Shown: positions 14,810 through 23,473 of the stretch, piece by piece
Numbering within the stretch: the first letter of the stretch is position 1
How the letters are laid out: each line of letters starts with the position of its first letter
Assembly (NCBI GenBank): GCA_016303095.1
Contig: JAEDMH010000018.1
Coordinates: 1 to 24,445 of the forward strand
Direction of reading: 5' to 3'
DNA from: Lentisphaeria bacterium
Lineage (GTDB): Bacteria; Verrucomicrobiota; Lentisphaeria; Oligosphaerales; Oligosphaeraceae
DNA: 24,445 bases
Made by a program: the position numbers and the translations under genes
The notes under the pieces: generated by a model
The model's input: only the letters and a program-made list of their open reading frames with translations
Databases searched by the model: none
Told to the model about the DNA's origin: nothing

Positions 14810-17800
14810 CTAGGGTTCCAGGTGGAAGACCCGGGTGGAGAGAGGGGCAAAGCGGACGTAGAGGATTCCCTCCTCGTCCACGGGGAAGACCTCTCCGGTC
14901 ATGAGATCCGTGGCCCGGCGGAGAGTCTTATCCGGCAAAGAGAGGCGCTTCTCCCCTCCCTGCTTCACGCAGACTGCCAGGACTTCCGGGGAAGCCCAGA
15001 CCTGGTCGCCGCTTTCCACGTAGCGATGAACGCCGGCCTTTCCCATCAGGGCGGCCAGGAGAGGTTCCGGGACGGTGAAGGAGCAGCAGAAGGCGGTGAA
15101 TCCGCCGGCGGGGTTTTCCTGGGCGCCGGCGAGGACATTGCCGGCGGCGTCCCGTCCCAGCCGGATCACCCCGGGGGAGTTTTTCTTGAAGCGTCCCAGG
15201 ACATACTGTCCCTCCCCGTCCTGCCAGGTGCCGGTGGGGAATCCGGTTCCGGTTTCCCCTCGGTCCATCCAGCCTTTTTGGGGGAGGAGGTGGAGTTTGG
15301 CGGGAGCGGCGCTTTGTCGGAGGTATTCCAGGGGGAGTCCGGTGACCCTTTGGGCGGCCTGGGAGGGGGTGGAATCCTCCTGGCAGGGAATGATGCCTGG
15401 GGTTCCCAGGAAGAGGAGGCTGCGTCCTTCGGCCTTCAGCTTTTCCAGGATTTCCGTCTGCCGGGGGTCTTCCTGGAAGCTAGTGGGGAGGATCAGGAGG
15501 CGAAGGCGGGAGGGGAGTCGTTCCAAATCGGAGGCCAGATAGACCTCGTAGGGGGTGCCCATGGAGGCCAGAATCTTCTGGTTTGTCAAGGCGGCGCTGT
15601 GGATGGGAGGGCAGCTCATGGTCACCCAATCCAGGGAGGGTTCGTCCAGCACCAGGGCCACCTGGGCCACGCTCTCCCGGGAATACTCCAGGGTGATCTT
15701 CTGGGAGATTCGGGTGAGATCGGCGATGGCCTCCAGCAGCAAGGGGGAATGGAAGTGGATGTGGCCCACGTCAAACCACCACTGGGCCATGCCGGAGAGG
15801 AGATTGTGGAGCACCTCCTTGTGCTGCTGCAGCACATCCCCCTGGGGAGTGTCGGGGCGTCCCAGGGTCACATTGGGCGTGTCGTAGGTGCGGATGTCGT
15901 TTTCCACGAACCAGAACTTGTTATGGAGCTGGAGAGTGTCGGCGGCGCCCAGAGGATAGGAGAGTCCGTCGCCCCCCACCTGGCGCAACTGGTAGCCCGT
16001 GGGGCTGCAGAGGAAGTCCAGCCAAGGGGACTCCATGAGTTTTCCCACGGCCAAATGTCCCGAGTTCATCAGCGGGATGGAGCCGGCCAGCTCCACGTAG
16101 TATCCATAGAAGGCCCCCACCAGGAGACGGTGATCCGAGGCCTCCTTCACCACGCGGCAGAAGCGTTCGATGCATTCGGCCACATTCTCGCTGTGATACC
16201 GAAGGTAGTCCGCATGGCGTCGGGCGTCGGGGCTGCCCAGGGGACGCACCCCAGGATAGTTGGCGGCGAAGCGTTCCCAGGGCAGAGGCATGGCGGCGGT
16301 ATCCAGGGTGACCTGGGGATCTCCCCAGGCGGCCTGCAGGGCCTCGTCCTTCCCGTATTTTCGTCTCAGCCAACGATGGAAGGCTTCCTGGGCAGGCCGG
16401 GAATAGTCCCCCACCCGGTTGTCGAAGCTTCCCCATTCCATCCATTCCTCCGTGTGTCCGCTGGCCAAGACGAAGCCGGCCACCCGGTCGGCATAGGGGC
16501 TTTCCCGGAGGAATTGGATCAGGTTTCGCAGTCCGGTCTCCGTGTAGTCCCGCCAGGGCTGGCTGGCCCAGGAGGGGACGGGGCGTCCCTGATACCAGAC
16601 GAAGGGGGCGGGGGGAGTTTCCTTATCGAAGGGATTGGCCACCATGGCCACCTCTTCCGGGTGGGCGGCGGTCCACCAGAGGGGGGCGTGGAGATAGAGT
16701 CGGACGATCACCATGGCATCGGGATTGACGGCCAGGGTGTTACGCATCCGGCTATCGAACTGGGCGTAGTCGTACTTTCCCGGGGCATATTCCGTCAGCG
16801 TTTCCAAGCCGTAGCCCCCTTCTGTGGGCGTGGAGCAGAATCCGAAGAGATTCACGCCGGCCTGGGAGAAGATGCGGATGCCTTCGGGCCCTTCGGTGGT
16901 ATAGGTTGCCCGCATGACGCCAGGCACCGGGGTTTCCCCATGGAAAATGGTGGGGCGTCCCTTCCAGGGCCTCACGGACATCGAGGGAAGCTCCGGATGT
17001 CTCCCTTGGACCTGGGCCGTCCACTCCATCTTCTCCAGTTCCGCCTCCCCGCATTCCAGGCGGAGGCGATAGGGGCCCTCCCGGAGGAAGGGGGTGAGGG
17101 ACAGAGGAGCGGCCGGGCGGCGCCAGACCATCCCCTCCTGCTCAACATCCTCCAGCTCCACAACCACGGGAGGCACCGAGGGATCCTGGCCCTCCCGCCA
17201 CAACGTCAGCCTGGCCTTGGCCAGGAGAGGCGCCCTCCCCTGGAATTCCGCCCGGAAGCCCGGCAGGAGAAACTCCTCCCCCGCCACCAGATTCTCCGGA
17301 AGAGGCCCCTCCCACTGCACCTTTCCCTGGCAAGGCGCCTCATCCTCCCCCCGGATCTCCCCAATCTGGATGTGGATGAGTTCCCCGGGGTTCACGGGTC
17401 CCATCCAGAAGACGAACTTTCCGAAGGGGCGGAAGAGGGGGAGAGGAGAGAGAGCTTCGGGGCCGTTGCCTCCGATGGCCTCGGGCGCCACGGAGAAGGC
17501 GTATTCGTGCCACTCTCCGTCGGCGGGGAGGTCGGGCTGGTTATGGAAATACCATCCGTAGTAGTTGGTGGTGCCCACCACGCCCTCCCGGGAAGTCAGC
17601 CAGCCGGGGTGGAACCCCAGGGGTTTGTCTCCCAGATTGCGCAGCCGGAAGATGATCTTCTGGCAAGCCTGGATTCCCCGGGGAAAGGCCAGGGAGAAGG
17701 GATAATTGGCATTGCCCTCGTTCAGGGGACGCAGGCGAATCTCCGTGGCCTTCTCCTCGGGCACATGGCGCAGGAGGAAGTCCTGGAAGAGCTTCATGTT

Positions 17801-17941
17801 CTCCTCGGCCCAGGGGAAGTCCGCCTCGAAATAGCTGGCGTTCTCTCCCGCATAATACACCTCCTGGCGGGCGGTCTGAGCCCTTAGGGCCTGGGGGGAG
17901 AACAGAAAAGAGAAGAGCATGAGGCAGGCAAGGATCCGCAT
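14810..17941 (-). CDS. Exported GH42-like (clan GH-A) glycoside hydrolase, beta-galactosidase related
   Basis: The protein has 1043 residues from the ATG at 17941, which opens a typical signal peptide (residues 1-21, hydrophobic core ILACLMLFSFLF). An in-frame GTG at 18028 would add 29 residues in front of it and is unlikely. An N-terminal beta-rich region (about 25-320) precedes a TIM barrel. SGHTEEW (494-500) provides the likely acid/base E498 or E499, and FWFVEND (676-682) the likely nucleophile E680. The stretch after the first glutamate, AFHRWLRRKYG and ALQAAWG, is characteristic of GH42 beta-galactosidases. A trimerisation-like domain follows from about 740. It should act in the periplasm or outside. 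It is the first gene of an operon with two cytoplasmic GH20-like enzymes, and is divergent from a rhamnosidase. Specificity is uncertain: beta-galactosidase is the family guess, and the N-terminal extension is unusual. Confidence 0.8.
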   Translation of the reverse strand: MRILACLMLFSFLFSPQALRAQTARQEVYYAGENASYFEADFPWAEENMKLFQDFLLRHVPEEKATEIRLRPLNEGNANYPFSLAFPRGIQACQKIIFRLRNLGDKPLGFHPGWLTSREGVVGTTNYYGWYFHNQPDLPADGEWHEYAFSVAPEAIGGNGPEALSPLPLFRPFGKFVFWMGPVNPGELIHIQIGEIRGEDEAPCQGKVQWEGPLPENLVAGEEFLLPGFRAEFQGRAPLLAKARLTLWREGQDPSVPPVVVELEDVEQEGMVWRRPAAPLSLTPFLREGPYRLRLECGEAELEKMEWTAQVQGRHPELPSMSVRPWKGRPTIFHGETPVPGVMRATYTTEGPEGIRIFSQAGVNLFGFCSTPTEGGYGLETLTEYAPGKYDYAQFDSRMRNTLAVNPDAMVIVRLYLHAPLWWTAAHPEEVAMVANPFDKETPPAPFVWYQGRPVPSWASQPWRDYTETGLRNLIQFLRESPYADRVAGFVLASGHTEEWMEWGSFDNRVGDYSRPAQEAFHRWLRRKYGKDEALQAAWGDPQVTLDTAAMPLPWERFAANYPGVRPLGSPDARRHADYLRYHSENVAECIERFCRVVKEASDHRLLVGAFYGYYVELAGSIPLMNSGHLAVGKLMESPWLDFLCSPTGYQLRQVGGDGLSYPLGAADTLQLHNKFWFVENDIRTYDTPNVTLGRPDTPQGDVLQQHKEVLHNLLSGMAQWWFDVGHIHFHSPLLLEAIADLTRISQKITLEYSRESVAQVALVLDEPSLDWVTMSCPPIHSAALTNQKILASMGTPYEVYLASDLERLPSRLRLLILPTSFQEDPRQTEILEKLKAEGRSLLFLGTPGIIPCQEDSTPSQAAQRVTGLPLEYLRQSAAPAKLHLLPQKGWMDRGETGTGFPTGTWQDGEGQYVLGRFKKNSPGVIRLGRDAAGNVLAGAQENPAGGFTAFCCSFTVPEPLLAALMGKAGVHRYVESGDQVWASPEVLAVCVKQGGEKRLSLPDKTLRRATDLMTGEVFPVDEEGILYVRFAPLSTRVFHLEP

Positions 17942-18064
17942 GACAATCACAGGGGGAGGACGGGGAGAAAGGAGGAAAGCAAGGAAGGAAATCGTGGCAA
18001 GATAATGCCCCTTTTCCTCTCTGTCCACTCCTGCCCAATCCCAGGGAACCCCCTAGGAAGCCGC

Positions 18065-18070
18065 ATTATA
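18065..18070 (-). promoter_or_regulatory. Candidate -10 element for the hydrolase operon
   Basis: The minus strand carries a perfect TATAAT here, about 124 nt upstream of the ATG at 17941, in the 185-nt divergent region between the GH42-like and GH78 genes. No convincing -35 lies 16-18 nt upstream. On the plus strand the overlapping TATAGT (18067-18072) could serve the GH78 gene, so a shared, overlapping divergent promoter is possible. Confidence 0.35.
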
Positions 18071-18126
18071 GTATGACACTTTGCCTGAGCCCCCCTCCCT
18101 CCACGCCCCACGCCAGGATTTTTCCC

Positions 18127-20823
18127 ATGCCCTGCCATCCCTCCGGTTCTTCCTGCTCCCACCACCACGGGGAAGGAGAAGCCTCCCCCGCTTTCGTCAC
18201 CCCTTGCAACCTCCAGGTGGAGTATAAGAGCAATCCCCTGGGAATGGACGAGGAACGCCCCCGCTTCAGCTATCAGCTGGGGGGAGCCACCCAGCAGGTG
18301 GCCCGGCAAATCCAGGTCTTCCAGGAAGACAGCGCCGCTCCTGTGTGGGATTCCGGCTGGGAGGCCACTGGACTCTCCCAGCAGATTGTCTATCAGGGCG
18401 CCCCGCTGCAGCCCTTCCTGCGGTACCAATGGCGGGTGCGGGTCAAGGACGCCGCCGGGGAAGTCTGCCCCTGGACCCCCCGAAAGGAAAATTTCTTCGA
18501 GACCGGATTCCTCCAGACCCCCTGGGACAAGAGCCAGTGGATCGGTTTCTGGCCCGGCATCCGGGTCTGCCAGCATCCCCAACTCTTCTTCCGGGAATTC
18601 GACCTGCCCGAGAAGAATCCCGTGGTCCGCGCCCGGCTCTATGTCACGGCCCTGGGATGCTACGAGGCGGAGGTCAACGGAACGGTGGTCTCCTGGCCCC
18701 TGGCTCCCGGATGGACCAGCTATGCCAAGCGCACCCAGTATCAGGCCTACGACGTGACCTCCTGCCTCAAGAAGGGCAAGAACATCCTCTGGCTCACCCT
18801 GGCCAGCGGATGGTTTGACGGACGCATCGCCGGACAGTGGACCGAAGGGCGTCCCGCCTACGGAGACAACGAGGCCATCCGTGCCCAGCTTCACCTGGCG
18901 TTCCAGGACGGCACGTGTCAAATCCTGGGCACGGACGGGGAGTTCCAAAGCGCCCACTGGGGGGGCGCCCTCCGGATGAGCGACATCTACGACGGGGAGC
19001 TCTGCCAGGCCTGGCGCACCAAGGAGATGGCCCGGCAGCAGGCCCACGCCCCCGCCACGGTCTTCCCCAAAATCTCCGTGGACATCACCTGGAACAGCGG
19101 TCCCCAGGTGGCCCGTCTTGCGGTCCGGGAACCCGTCTCCATCACCCGGCGCGGTCCGGGAACCTACGTGGTGGACTTTGGCCAGAACTTCACGGGCAGG
19201 GAGATTCTCCGCCTCAAGAACACGGTGCGGGGGACCACCATCACCGTCAAGCACGGGGAGATGCTGGAGAAGGACGGATCGGTGTATGTCACCAACCTCC
19301 GGGGGGCCAAGGCCATGACCACCCTCATTTGCGACACCGCCAAGGAAACCCTCTACGAACCCACCTTCACCTTCTACGGATTCCGCTATCTGGAAGTCTC
19401 CGGCTGGCCAGGGCGGGCTCCCAGCCGGAAGGACATTCAGGCCGCCGTCCTCTCCAGCGATCTGAAACGCACCGGCCTGTTCCAATGCTCCCACCCCCTG
19501 GTGAACCGCCTCTTTGACAATGTGGGATGGGGTCTGCGCTCCAATTTCCTGGACGTGCCCACCGATTGCCCCCAAAGGGACGAACGCTTCGGATGGACCG
19601 GGGACACCCAGGTGGTCTGCAATGCCGCCACCTACTGTCTCCAGGCCCCGGACTTCTACACCAAATGGCTGGTGGATTTCAATCTGGACCAGTTCGCCAA
19701 CGGCAACTACCCTAACGTCTCCCCCGATCCCCGGCCAGGCGCCATCCCCGCCACCGACTTCCCCGGCCCTGCCTGGCAGGACGCCGCCATCCTGGTCCCC
19801 TGGCAGCTCTACCGGAAATACGGGGACACTCGGATCCTGGAGCGCTTCTTCCCCCAGATGGACCGCTATCTCCAATACGTGGTGAAGTATTCCCACGGAA
19901 GCTACGTCCCCCAGCCTCCCCGATACGGGGACTGGCTCCATGACAACGCCCCCACCAGCATCCCTCTCATCGCCACCGCCTATCTGGCCGGCATGCTCCG
20001 GCTCCTGGCCCGGATCGCGGGAATCCTGGGGCGGGAGAAGGACGAGAAGCGCCTTTCCGCCCAGGCCCGGAAGGCCAAGAAGGCCTTCCAGGAGCACTTT
20101 GTGGAGCCCTCCACGGGATTGAAGGAGACCACCCAGTGCGCCCTGCTTCTGGCCCTCCACTTTGATCTTCTGCCCGAGAAGTGGGTGCAGCCCAGCGTGG
20201 AGGCTCTGGTGAAGGACATCCGGGAGACACGCCATCTCCATCTCTCCACCGGCTTTGTGGGCACCCCCCTCCTGCTGCCGGTGCTCAGCCGCTTCGGACA
20301 TAGCGATTTGGCCTACGACCTCCTCCTCCAAACCACCTATCCCGGCTGGCTCTACCCCATCACCCAAGGCGCCACCACCATGTGGGAGCGGTGGAACAGC
20401 TACACCGAGAAGGAGGGATTCGGGGACATGAACATGAACTCCTTCAACCACTACGCCTACGGCGCCGTGGCGGAGTGGTTCTTCGAGACGGTGGGGGGCA
20501 TCCAGCCCATCGAGGACGATCCCCAGGCGGCGGCCTTCAAGCGCTTCCGTCTCGCCCCCCGCCCCGGAAAGGCCCTGGACAGCGCCCACACCCTCTTCGT
20601 CTCCCCCTACGGCGCCATCTTCTCCGCCTGGGAGCGCCAGCCTGCCAGGAAGGGGACCCAGCTCCTCTGGAACTTCTTCGTCCCCTACAACACCACGGCG
20701 GAAATCACCCTTCCTCCCGGGAAAGTGGTGGATTTCCTGGGAGAGCAGGAGCTGGTGCATGATGAGCAGGGAGGGCTTCTGGCCCTGCCCGGGGAATACA
20801 CCATCCTTCTTCAGGAAGAATAA
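18127..20823 (+). CDS. Alpha-L-rhamnosidase, GH78
   Basis: This 898-residue enzyme removes terminal alpha-L-rhamnose. The order of domains is that of full-length GH78 enzymes: an Fn3-like module (about 25-115), the jelly-roll N domain (about 130-300), a concanavalin-like domain (about 320-430, DFGQNFTGREIL), the (alpha/alpha)6 barrel (about 450-785), and a C-terminal beta-sandwich. The signature DVPTDCPQRDERFGWTGD begins at D476 and holds the expected general acid E486; the expected base is E754 in TTMWERW. The ATG at 18127 is preferred because AGGA lies 8 nt upstream. An earlier in-frame ATG at 18073 lacks such a site and gives a proline-rich lead. No signal peptide is seen, so it is likely cytoplasmic. 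The first 20 residues carry a short Cys/His cluster (CSHHHG) absent from the usual domain start. Only 27 nt separate it from rbgA. Confidence 0.93.
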   Translation: MPCHPSGSSCSHHHGEGEASPAFVTPCNLQVEYKSNPLGMDEERPRFSYQLGGATQQVARQIQVFQEDSAAPVWDSGWEATGLSQQIVYQGAPLQPFLRYQWRVRVKDAAGEVCPWTPRKENFFETGFLQTPWDKSQWIGFWPGIRVCQHPQLFFREFDLPEKNPVVRARLYVTALGCYEAEVNGTVVSWPLAPGWTSYAKRTQYQAYDVTSCLKKGKNILWLTLASGWFDGRIAGQWTEGRPAYGDNEAIRAQLHLAFQDGTCQILGTDGEFQSAHWGGALRMSDIYDGELCQAWRTKEMARQQAHAPATVFPKISVDITWNSGPQVARLAVREPVSITRRGPGTYVVDFGQNFTGREILRLKNTVRGTTITVKHGEMLEKDGSVYVTNLRGAKAMTTLICDTAKETLYEPTFTFYGFRYLEVSGWPGRAPSRKDIQAAVLSSDLKRTGLFQCSHPLVNRLFDNVGWGLRSNFLDVPTDCPQRDERFGWTGDTQVVCNAATYCLQAPDFYTKWLVDFNLDQFANGNYPNVSPDPRPGAIPATDFPGPAWQDAAILVPWQLYRKYGDTRILERFFPQMDRYLQYVVKYSHGSYVPQPPRYGDWLHDNAPTSIPLIATAYLAGMLRLLARIAGILGREKDEKRLSAQARKAKKAFQEHFVEPSTGLKETTQCALLLALHFDLLPEKWVQPSVEALVKDIRETRHLHLSTGFVGTPLLLPVLSRFGHSDLAYDLLLQTTYPGWLYPITQGATTMWERWNSYTEKEGFGDMNMNSFNHYAYGAVAEWFFETVGGIQPIEDDPQAAAFKRFRLAPRPGKALDSAHTLFVSPYGAIFSAWERQPARKGTQLLWNFFVPYNTTAEITLPPGKVVDFLGEQELVHDEQGGLLALPGEYTILLQEE

Positions 20824-20850
20824 CCCCCTCCTCCGGAGACCCCAAACCCT

Positions 20851-21759
20851 ATGGCTGACGCACTCGGAGAACAACTTCCCCGGAACCTCTGGTATCCTGG
20901 TCACATGCTCAAGGCCGAGACGGCCATGCGCAACGCCCTTTCCCTAGTGGACATGGTGGTGCTCCTGGCCGACGCCCGGGCCCCCATGGCCACCCGGAAT
21001 CCCCGCCTGGAGCAGCGCCTCATCCAACGCCCCCGGATTTTGGCCGCCAACAAGGCGGATCTGGCCTCCCCCCTGATCAGCCGACGCTGGCGGGAGCATT
21101 TCGCCCGCCAGGGAGAGAACCTGCTGCTCTTGGACGCCAGTCGTCTCCGGAAGCCCGAGGCCGTGGTGAACCAATGGCGGGAGTTCGCCCTGGAGCAGCG
21201 GCGGCTCCGGGGAGCCACCCGCCCCCTCCTCCGCCCGGTGCGCATCATGATTGTGGGCATCCCCAACATCGGCAAATCCACTCTCGTGAACCATTTGAAG
21301 GAACGAAAGGTGGCCAAGGTGGCGGACAAGCCCGGCGTCACCCGCACCAACCAATGGGTCACCCTGGCCGGAGGAGAGGTGGAACTCCTGGACACCCCCG
21401 GCGTCCTCTGGCCCCAATTGCGGGACAAGTCCCAGGAACTGCTCCTCACCCTCCTGGGCAACATCCCCGACGGCAGCACAGACCCCATTCTCACCGCCAC
21501 CTTCCTTCTGGAAAAACTCCTCTCCCTCCCCCTCTCAAACCCCCTCGCCCCCCTCCAGCTCCCGGAAATTCCCTCCCATCCCCAGGAAATCCTCCAGGCC
21601 CTGGCCCGACGAAGAGGCCTCCTGGGCAATGGAGGAGAACCCTCCCTCCCCAAGGCCGCCGCCGCCCTCCTGAAGGAGTTCCGCTCCGGCGGACTGGGAA
21701 GAATCACCCTGGAAATGCCCTCGGACACCCCCGCCGAGCAGAACCCTCCCCTCCCATGA
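20851..21759 (+). CDS. rbgA: Ribosome biogenesis GTPase RbgA (YlqF)
   Basis: This 302-residue circularly permuted GTPase assists late assembly of the 50S subunit. The GTPase motifs come in permuted order: G4 NKAD (67-70), then G1 GIPNIGKST (136-144), G2 with the PGVTR block (161-165) and G3 DTPG (181-184). The opening WYPGHMLKA (14-22) is the YlqF/RbgA N-terminal signature. The C-terminal part after about 200 matches the family's RNA-binding helical domain in position and size. It overlaps truB by 4 nt in an ATGA arrangement, and it opens a plus-strand run of core genes (truB, ribF, aroE). It lies 27 nt after the rhamnosidase gene and might be cotranscribed with it. There is no strong ribosome binding site; GGAG lies about 13 nt upstream. 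Confidence 0.93.
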   Translation: MADALGEQLPRNLWYPGHMLKAETAMRNALSLVDMVVLLADARAPMATRNPRLEQRLIQRPRILAANKADLASPLISRRWREHFARQGENLLLLDASRLRKPEAVVNQWREFALEQRRLRGATRPLLRPVRIMIVGIPNIGKSTLVNHLKERKVAKVADKPGVTRTNQWVTLAGGEVELLDTPGVLWPQLRDKSQELLLTLLGNIPDGSTDPILTATFLLEKLLSLPLSNPLAPLQLPEIPSHPQEILQALARRRGLLGNGGEPSLPKAAAALLKEFRSGGLGRITLEMPSDTPAEQNPPLP

Positions 21760-22463
21760 ACCGAAAGAACGCCAACCACGTGGATGGCATCCTCCTGGTG
21801 GACAAGCCAGCGGATTGGACCAGCTTTGACGTGGTCAACCTGATTCGCCGCCAGTTCCATTTGGACAAGACGGGACACTGCGGCACCCTGGATCCCTTTG
21901 CCACCGGCCTCCTGGTGGTTCTTCTGGGGAAGGCCACCCGCCTCCAGGATTCCCTCATGGCCCAGGAAAAAACCTATTCCGGCACGTTGCGCCTGGGAGA
22001 GGAGACGGAGACCGAGGATCTCACCGGCACGATCGTGCGCACCCTTCCCCTTCCTCCGGAGCTGACCCTGGAAAGTCTCCAACGCCAGGCGGACACCTTC
22101 CTAGGAGACATCCTCCAGCGTCCCCCCATGCACTCCGCCATCAAAATCCACGGGCAGCCTCTCTACAAGCTGGCCCGGAAGGGGCAGGAGGTGGAGCGTC
22201 CTCCCCGCCCGGTCCACATCCGCTCCTTCCAGCTCCAGAATCTCCGGGGGGCGGAGGTGGATTTCCGGGTGGAATGTTCCAAGGGCACCTACATTCGCAC
22301 CCTGGGGGCGGATCTAGGGCGGAAGTTGGGATGCGGCGGCCATCTTCGGTCCCTTCGTCGCCTCCGCAGCGGCGACCACAAGGTGGAGGATGCCTTTCCC
22401 GTGGAGCTCATCCGCACCTGGGATCTGGATGCCCTCCAGGCCCATCGGGAACCCCTTCCCTAG
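21756..22463 (+). CDS. truB: tRNA pseudouridine-55 synthase TruB, short form
   Basis: TruB converts U55 in the T-loop of tRNAs to pseudouridine. The protein has 235 residues. The motif GHCGTLDPFATGLL (40-53) contains the catalytic D46, the N-terminal GILLVDKPADWTSFD (11-25) is characteristic, and CSKGTYIRTLGADLG is the conserved motif further on. Standard bacterial TruB is about 300 residues; here the C-terminal PUA domain is missing and the protein ends after the catalytic core. The ATG at 21756 overlaps the rbgA stop codon, which argues for translational coupling and for this start. ribF follows within about 15 nt. Confidence 0.95.
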   Translation: MNRKNANHVDGILLVDKPADWTSFDVVNLIRRQFHLDKTGHCGTLDPFATGLLVVLLGKATRLQDSLMAQEKTYSGTLRLGEETETEDLTGTIVRTLPLPPELTLESLQRQADTFLGDILQRPPMHSAIKIHGQPLYKLARKGQEVERPPRPVHIRSFQLQNLRGAEVDFRVECSKGTYIRTLGADLGRKLGCGGHLRSLRRLRSGDHKVEDAFPVELIRTWDLDALQAHREPLP

Positions 22464-22478
22464 CCTTTGCCCGGCACG

Positions 22479-23447
22479 ATGACCACCCTTCCCTCTCCTC
22501 TTCTCTCCTCCCTGCGTCAACTGCGGGGAAGAGTCGCCTTGGCCCTAGGGGTCTTTGACGGGGTTCACCGGGGGCATCAGGCGGTGCTCTCCACCCTGCT
22601 GCGGGAAGCCCGCGCCCGGGAGGCCACCCCCGTGGCCCTCTTCTTTGATCCCCCGCCCCGGCAGCTTCTCTTTCCCCAGGACGCCCCCAAGCTCCTCACT
22701 TCCCTCTCCGTCAAAGTGCGCCTTCTGCGTCAGGCCGGCATGGAGGAGGTGGTCTGTCTTCCCTTCACCCCGGAACTCTCCCGCCTCACTCCCCGGGAGT
22801 TCTGGGAGGAGTGGCTTCTGGCCAATCCCGCCCTCCAGATTCCCCTTCTCTGCGTGGGAGAGGACTGGCGGTTTGGCGCCGGGAACCAGGGAACTTTGGA
22901 GACCCTCCGCGCCCTGGCCCAGGAGCAAGGCATTCAGGTGACCGGCGTCCCTCCCCTTCTTCACCAGGGGGAGCGGATCTCCAGCACCCGGGTGCGGGCC
23001 GCCATCGCCCAGGGGGATCTTTCCCTGGCCCGGGAACTCCTGGGGCGCCCCTTCACCTTGGAGGGGGAAATCGTCCACGGCCTGGGCAAAGCCGGCCAAG
23101 CCTTGGAATGCCCCACCGCCAATCTGGAGGGAGAGCATCTCCAGCTTCCTCCCGCCGGGGTCTACGCCGGTTGGACCCGCCTGGCGGAGACCCCCGCCCC
23201 CCTCCCCGGCATCCTCTATATCGGAGAAGCCCCCACCTTCCGGGGCGTGGGCAACGGACATCCCGTGGTGGAACTCCATCTTTTCCATTTTCAGGGAGAC
23301 CTCTACGGGAAATCCGTCTCCATCCTCCCTGTCTCCTTCCTCCGGGAAAGCCGCCTCTTCCCCTCTCCCGCCCTCCTGGCCCGGCAAATCCAGGAAGACA
23401 TCCGCCAGGCCAGCCAGATTCTTCAGAGGAATCCTCCCCCCCTCTGA
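22479..23447 (+). CDS. ribF: Bifunctional riboflavin kinase / FAD synthetase RibF
   Basis: This 322-residue enzyme phosphorylates riboflavin to FMN and adenylylates FMN to FAD. The N-terminal adenylyltransferase domain shows GVFDGVHRGH (24-33), VGEDWRFG (126-133) and ISSTRVR (167-173). The C-terminal riboflavin kinase domain shows PTAN (212-215), GVYAG (227-231) and the probable catalytic E265 in VVELHLF. The length is normal. The ATG at 22479 is preferred; an in-frame TTG at 22467, right after the truB stop, would add four residues. It sits between truB and aroE on the same strand, a common ribosome/tRNA-ribF neighbourhood in bacteria. Confidence 0.95.
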   Translation: MTTLPSPLLSSLRQLRGRVALALGVFDGVHRGHQAVLSTLLREARAREATPVALFFDPPPRQLLFPQDAPKLLTSLSVKVRLLRQAGMEEVVCLPFTPELSRLTPREFWEEWLLANPALQIPLLCVGEDWRFGAGNQGTLETLRALAQEQGIQVTGVPPLLHQGERISSTRVRAAIAQGDLSLARELLGRPFTLEGEIVHGLGKAGQALECPTANLEGEHLQLPPAGVYAGWTRLAETPAPLPGILYIGEAPTFRGVGNGHPVVELHLFHFQGDLYGKSVSILPVSFLRESRLFPSPALLARQIQEDIRQASQILQRNPPPL

Positions 23448-23473
23448 TCCACACATCCTTGCCTCTCTCCCCC

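Noticed and set aside
14822..17887. Open frame of 1021 codons antisense to the GH42-like gene
   Set aside because: Low-complexity Gly/Glu/His-rich product with no motif. The opposite strand has a signal peptide and recognisable hydrolase motifs.
17947..20904. Very long open frame (985 codons) antisense to the rhamnosidase gene
   Set aside because: The plus strand encodes a complete GH78 enzyme with all signature motifs. The antisense product is Gly/His/Leu-rich without any domain, an effect of high GC at third codon positions.
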